From the NCBI GenBank assembly GCA_029379385.1, contig CM055605.1:310001-374000 (forward strand): a DNA stretch of 64,000 bases, in the 5' to 3' direction. This DNA is from Quillaja saponaria. Its lineage: Eukaryota; Streptophyta; Magnoliopsida; Fabales; Quillajaceae. Position 1 is the first letter of the stretch; the number at the start of each line of letters is the position of its first letter. Below are positions 62,225 to 64,000 of this stretch, piece by piece. The position numbers and the translations under genes are program-made. The notes under the pieces were generated by a model, which was not told the DNA's origin, ran no database searches, and saw only the letters and a program-made list of their open reading frames with translations.

Positions 62225-63514
62225 ACCCGAACAACAGAAACCAAAAACAAATTGAACTAGTAGCATACAATTTATCTTGAGGATGCATATAAATATTCAC
62301 CTTGGCCACCAAGTGGTCCAGGGAGCTTTGTTTTGTTTTCCTTTTTTTTATGTACATAAAATCCTACATGGGTTTAGGGTATATATGTATGGATTATTAT
62401 CATCAGGAAAAGCATCAGTTGTGTGTTGATAGAGAATTTTACAATACCTGACTTGTATGGATATTGTTCCAACAAAATTTTACAAATCCAAACAGTTTGC
62501 AGATTAGAGCATACCTGACTTGTAAAGGAGTTAATTACCAATCCATTGCGTTCTATGCGGGTGTTTATGTTCCTGCCTGAAATCGTGAATAGGAGATTTA
62601 TTTATGTTTCCAAAATTAGTAGTAATCTCGTGTTTTTTGTATCCTTAATTGTCTTAGGCACCGGTTTGGATTTGTACCCAGGACGCGGCCCGTTTGGTAC
62701 GCTGTGACTCGAATCTCATGTTCCAGGTTCTAGGTTGCGCGTTTTAGAAGCAACCTAGGGGCGCTTTTTGGTCTCAATTATTTTTTCTCTTTTTATGTCT
62801 TTTATTTTTTCACTTTATTTTCTTTTTGTCTTTACACCAACCATATATTTAAACAATTCAAATACATATTATAAATAAAATTTGATTTTTAATATTTTAC
62901 ACACAAATTTACTGTTTAAAACATAATCTCAAAATTCAAACAAAACAGAAGAATATGATCACAAATTATAATTTTTGTACAACCCACAGATCAAAACTGT
63001 GATGAGATGAAGGCCATGATCCTCCTATCACTTCCAACCTGAACGGACTCTTAGCCTCGCAGAGATTTCGGTCATTTTCCCCAAGGAGAACAATACGGTC
63101 CATCCAATTATAAGCAAGGTGGAATACGTGGCAGACCATTATTGGTAAATATGACGAGGTTCCTTCGACCAAGCGCACTTGACTAAGAGTTGACTAACCA
63201 GTTTAGTGATGGATTAACTAAATTGGACAATTGTACAAATTGAATTTCCTGGAAATTCAATTTAATTTAAATATTGAACAAAAAATGATTTAATGGCCTA
63301 TTCTCAGTGATGACCTTGTTGAATCTCAGCACAAATCCCATTATGCGATGGTATTACGGTAATTACATATTTCACTGATAATTAAATTTATTATTTTTTT
63401 ATTTTAAATAAAGCCTGCAACTTTACCAGTGGCCCCCCGGATCTGTCTCTGTTGTCTGTGAGAGGAGACTTCATTTTTTACCTCTAGTCTACACAAGAAG
63501 CAAAGAAATGAGAG
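62225..63514. other. DUF936 3' region and CRT3 promoter
   Basis: 3' UTR and AT-rich spacer. ACGTGGC at 63126-63132 is a bZIP/ABRE-type core about 385 bp before the CRT3 ATG. Calreticulin genes are known ER-stress targets of bZIP factors, but one core motif is weak evidence. A minus-strand frame at 62966-63178 lacks an ATG and resembles no family. Confidence 0.5.
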
Positions 63515-63522
63515 ATGGCTAA
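63508..63522 (+). promoter_or_regulatory. Four-codon uORF overlapping the CRT3 start
   Basis: ATG at 63508 reads M-R-D-G-stop, ending at 63522, and overlaps the first in-frame main ATG (63515) in another register. A scanning ribosome using it could reinitiate at the second in-frame main ATG (63536), which still leaves the signal peptide. Confidence 0.4.
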
Positions 63523-64000
63523 TCTCAAAGCTTCCATGGGGCTTCATCAACTTATTAAGCTTCTGCTTTTGCTTCTAGCTTTCTACTCTACCTTTCTCTA
63601 TCAATCTGCCTTCTCTGAAACAATTTTCGAGGAAAGATTCGAAGGTAATTTTAATACACGATATTCTCTAACCTGCTGTTTGGCTGCCTATAAATCACTG
63701 GAAAATGTTTTAGGAACAGTTGCTTGATTTTCTCTACTTACATTTTCCATAGCATCAGACAGTGGCTGTTTAAACGATCTGGTTCAACTTAGAACCTCGA
63801 GCTCCTTATTTTGTGTAATCCGATCAAATATTTTTGAGTTTCTATACTAGTTTGATTTGTTTATGCGAAGGATTTCTAGCAGTTTCCTTTCGGTCAACTC
63901 CTACTTTAGTGAATTTATGTCAGTTGAGTTTAATTTTCTTTTTTATTTGGCGAAATATAGTGGAAATCTTGGTATATATATACATAAACATACGCTACAG
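63515..64000 (+). CDS. CRT3: Calreticulin-3-type ER chaperone, first exon only
   Basis: The first coding exon runs 63515-63644 and ends at a GT donor (GAAG|GTAATT); the intron continues past the window end. It encodes a signal peptide (LIKLLLLLLAFYSTFLYQSAFS) followed by ETIFEERFEG, the start of mature calreticulins. The arrangement fits the plant CRT3 branch, an ER lectin chaperone needed for folding of receptors such as EFR. Translation may start at 63515 (MANLKASMG) or at the second ATG, 63536 (MGLHQL). Calreticulin is confident; CRT3 rather than CRT1/2 is inferred from the leader and LSE/FSETIFEERF-like start. Confidence 0.75.

Noticed and set aside
62966..63178. 70-codon minus-strand frame before CRT3
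   Set aside because: It has no ATG at its start and no recognisable similarity; it lies in the CRT3 upstream region.

Overview
This window is nuclear DNA of a dicot-type flowering plant. The evidence is intron-rich genes with GT-AG introns of about 80 to 1,200 bp, AT-rich intergenic DNA, and plant-restricted families: an NLP transcription factor with RWP-RK and PB1 domains, a B3 domain, DUF936, DUF3755, TGD2, plant-type glycine-rich PEX13 and GCD1. The species cannot be fixed from the sequence. No CRISPR array, bacterial operon, rRNA cluster or virus was seen.

Layout, left to right: (1) 5' half of a TBC1D22/Gyp1-type Rab-GAP gene on the minus strand, running off the left edge; (2) BMS1, ribosome-biogenesis GTPase, plus strand, 18 coding exons, about 9.5 kb; (3) GCD1, mitochondrial protein, minus; (4) an At1g61900-like GPI-anchored protein, plus, with a small LTR (TRIM-like) element in one intron; (5) PEX13, minus; (6) an NLP8/NLP9-type nitrate transcription factor, minus; (7) a small single-B3-domain gene or remnant, minus, in a very AT-rich stretch; (8) a Gyp7-like TBC Rab-GAP, plus; (9) a DUF3755 protein, plus; (10) ribosomal protein eL38, plus; (11) TGD2, the chloroplast lipid-import substrate-binding subunit, plus; (12) a DUF936 protein, plus; (13) first exon of calreticulin-3 at the right edge, plus.

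These are unrelated housekeeping and regulatory genes with separate promoters, so they do not form a pathway. Some pairs diverge (Rab-GAP/BMS1, GCD1/GPI protein, NLP-B3/Gyp7-like) and some converge (BMS1/GCD1, GPI protein/PEX13). From memory of Arabidopsis locus numbers, NLP, Rab-GAP and RPL38 are also near neighbours there, so that block looks like conserved microsynteny.

Most notable: a textbook U12-type AT-AC intron in BMS1; single-base frame breaks in two otherwise intact conserved genes (BMS1 and TGD2), which are either assembly errors or real lesions; upstream ORFs whose stop codons overlap the main start in both Rab-GAP genes; a GC-AG intron; a 15-nt microexon; a TRIM-like element; and telo-box and site II elements at ribosome- and mitochondria-related genes. 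I did not find a novel multi-gene system. Exon borders were inferred by reading splice sites and keeping the frame, without transcript data.
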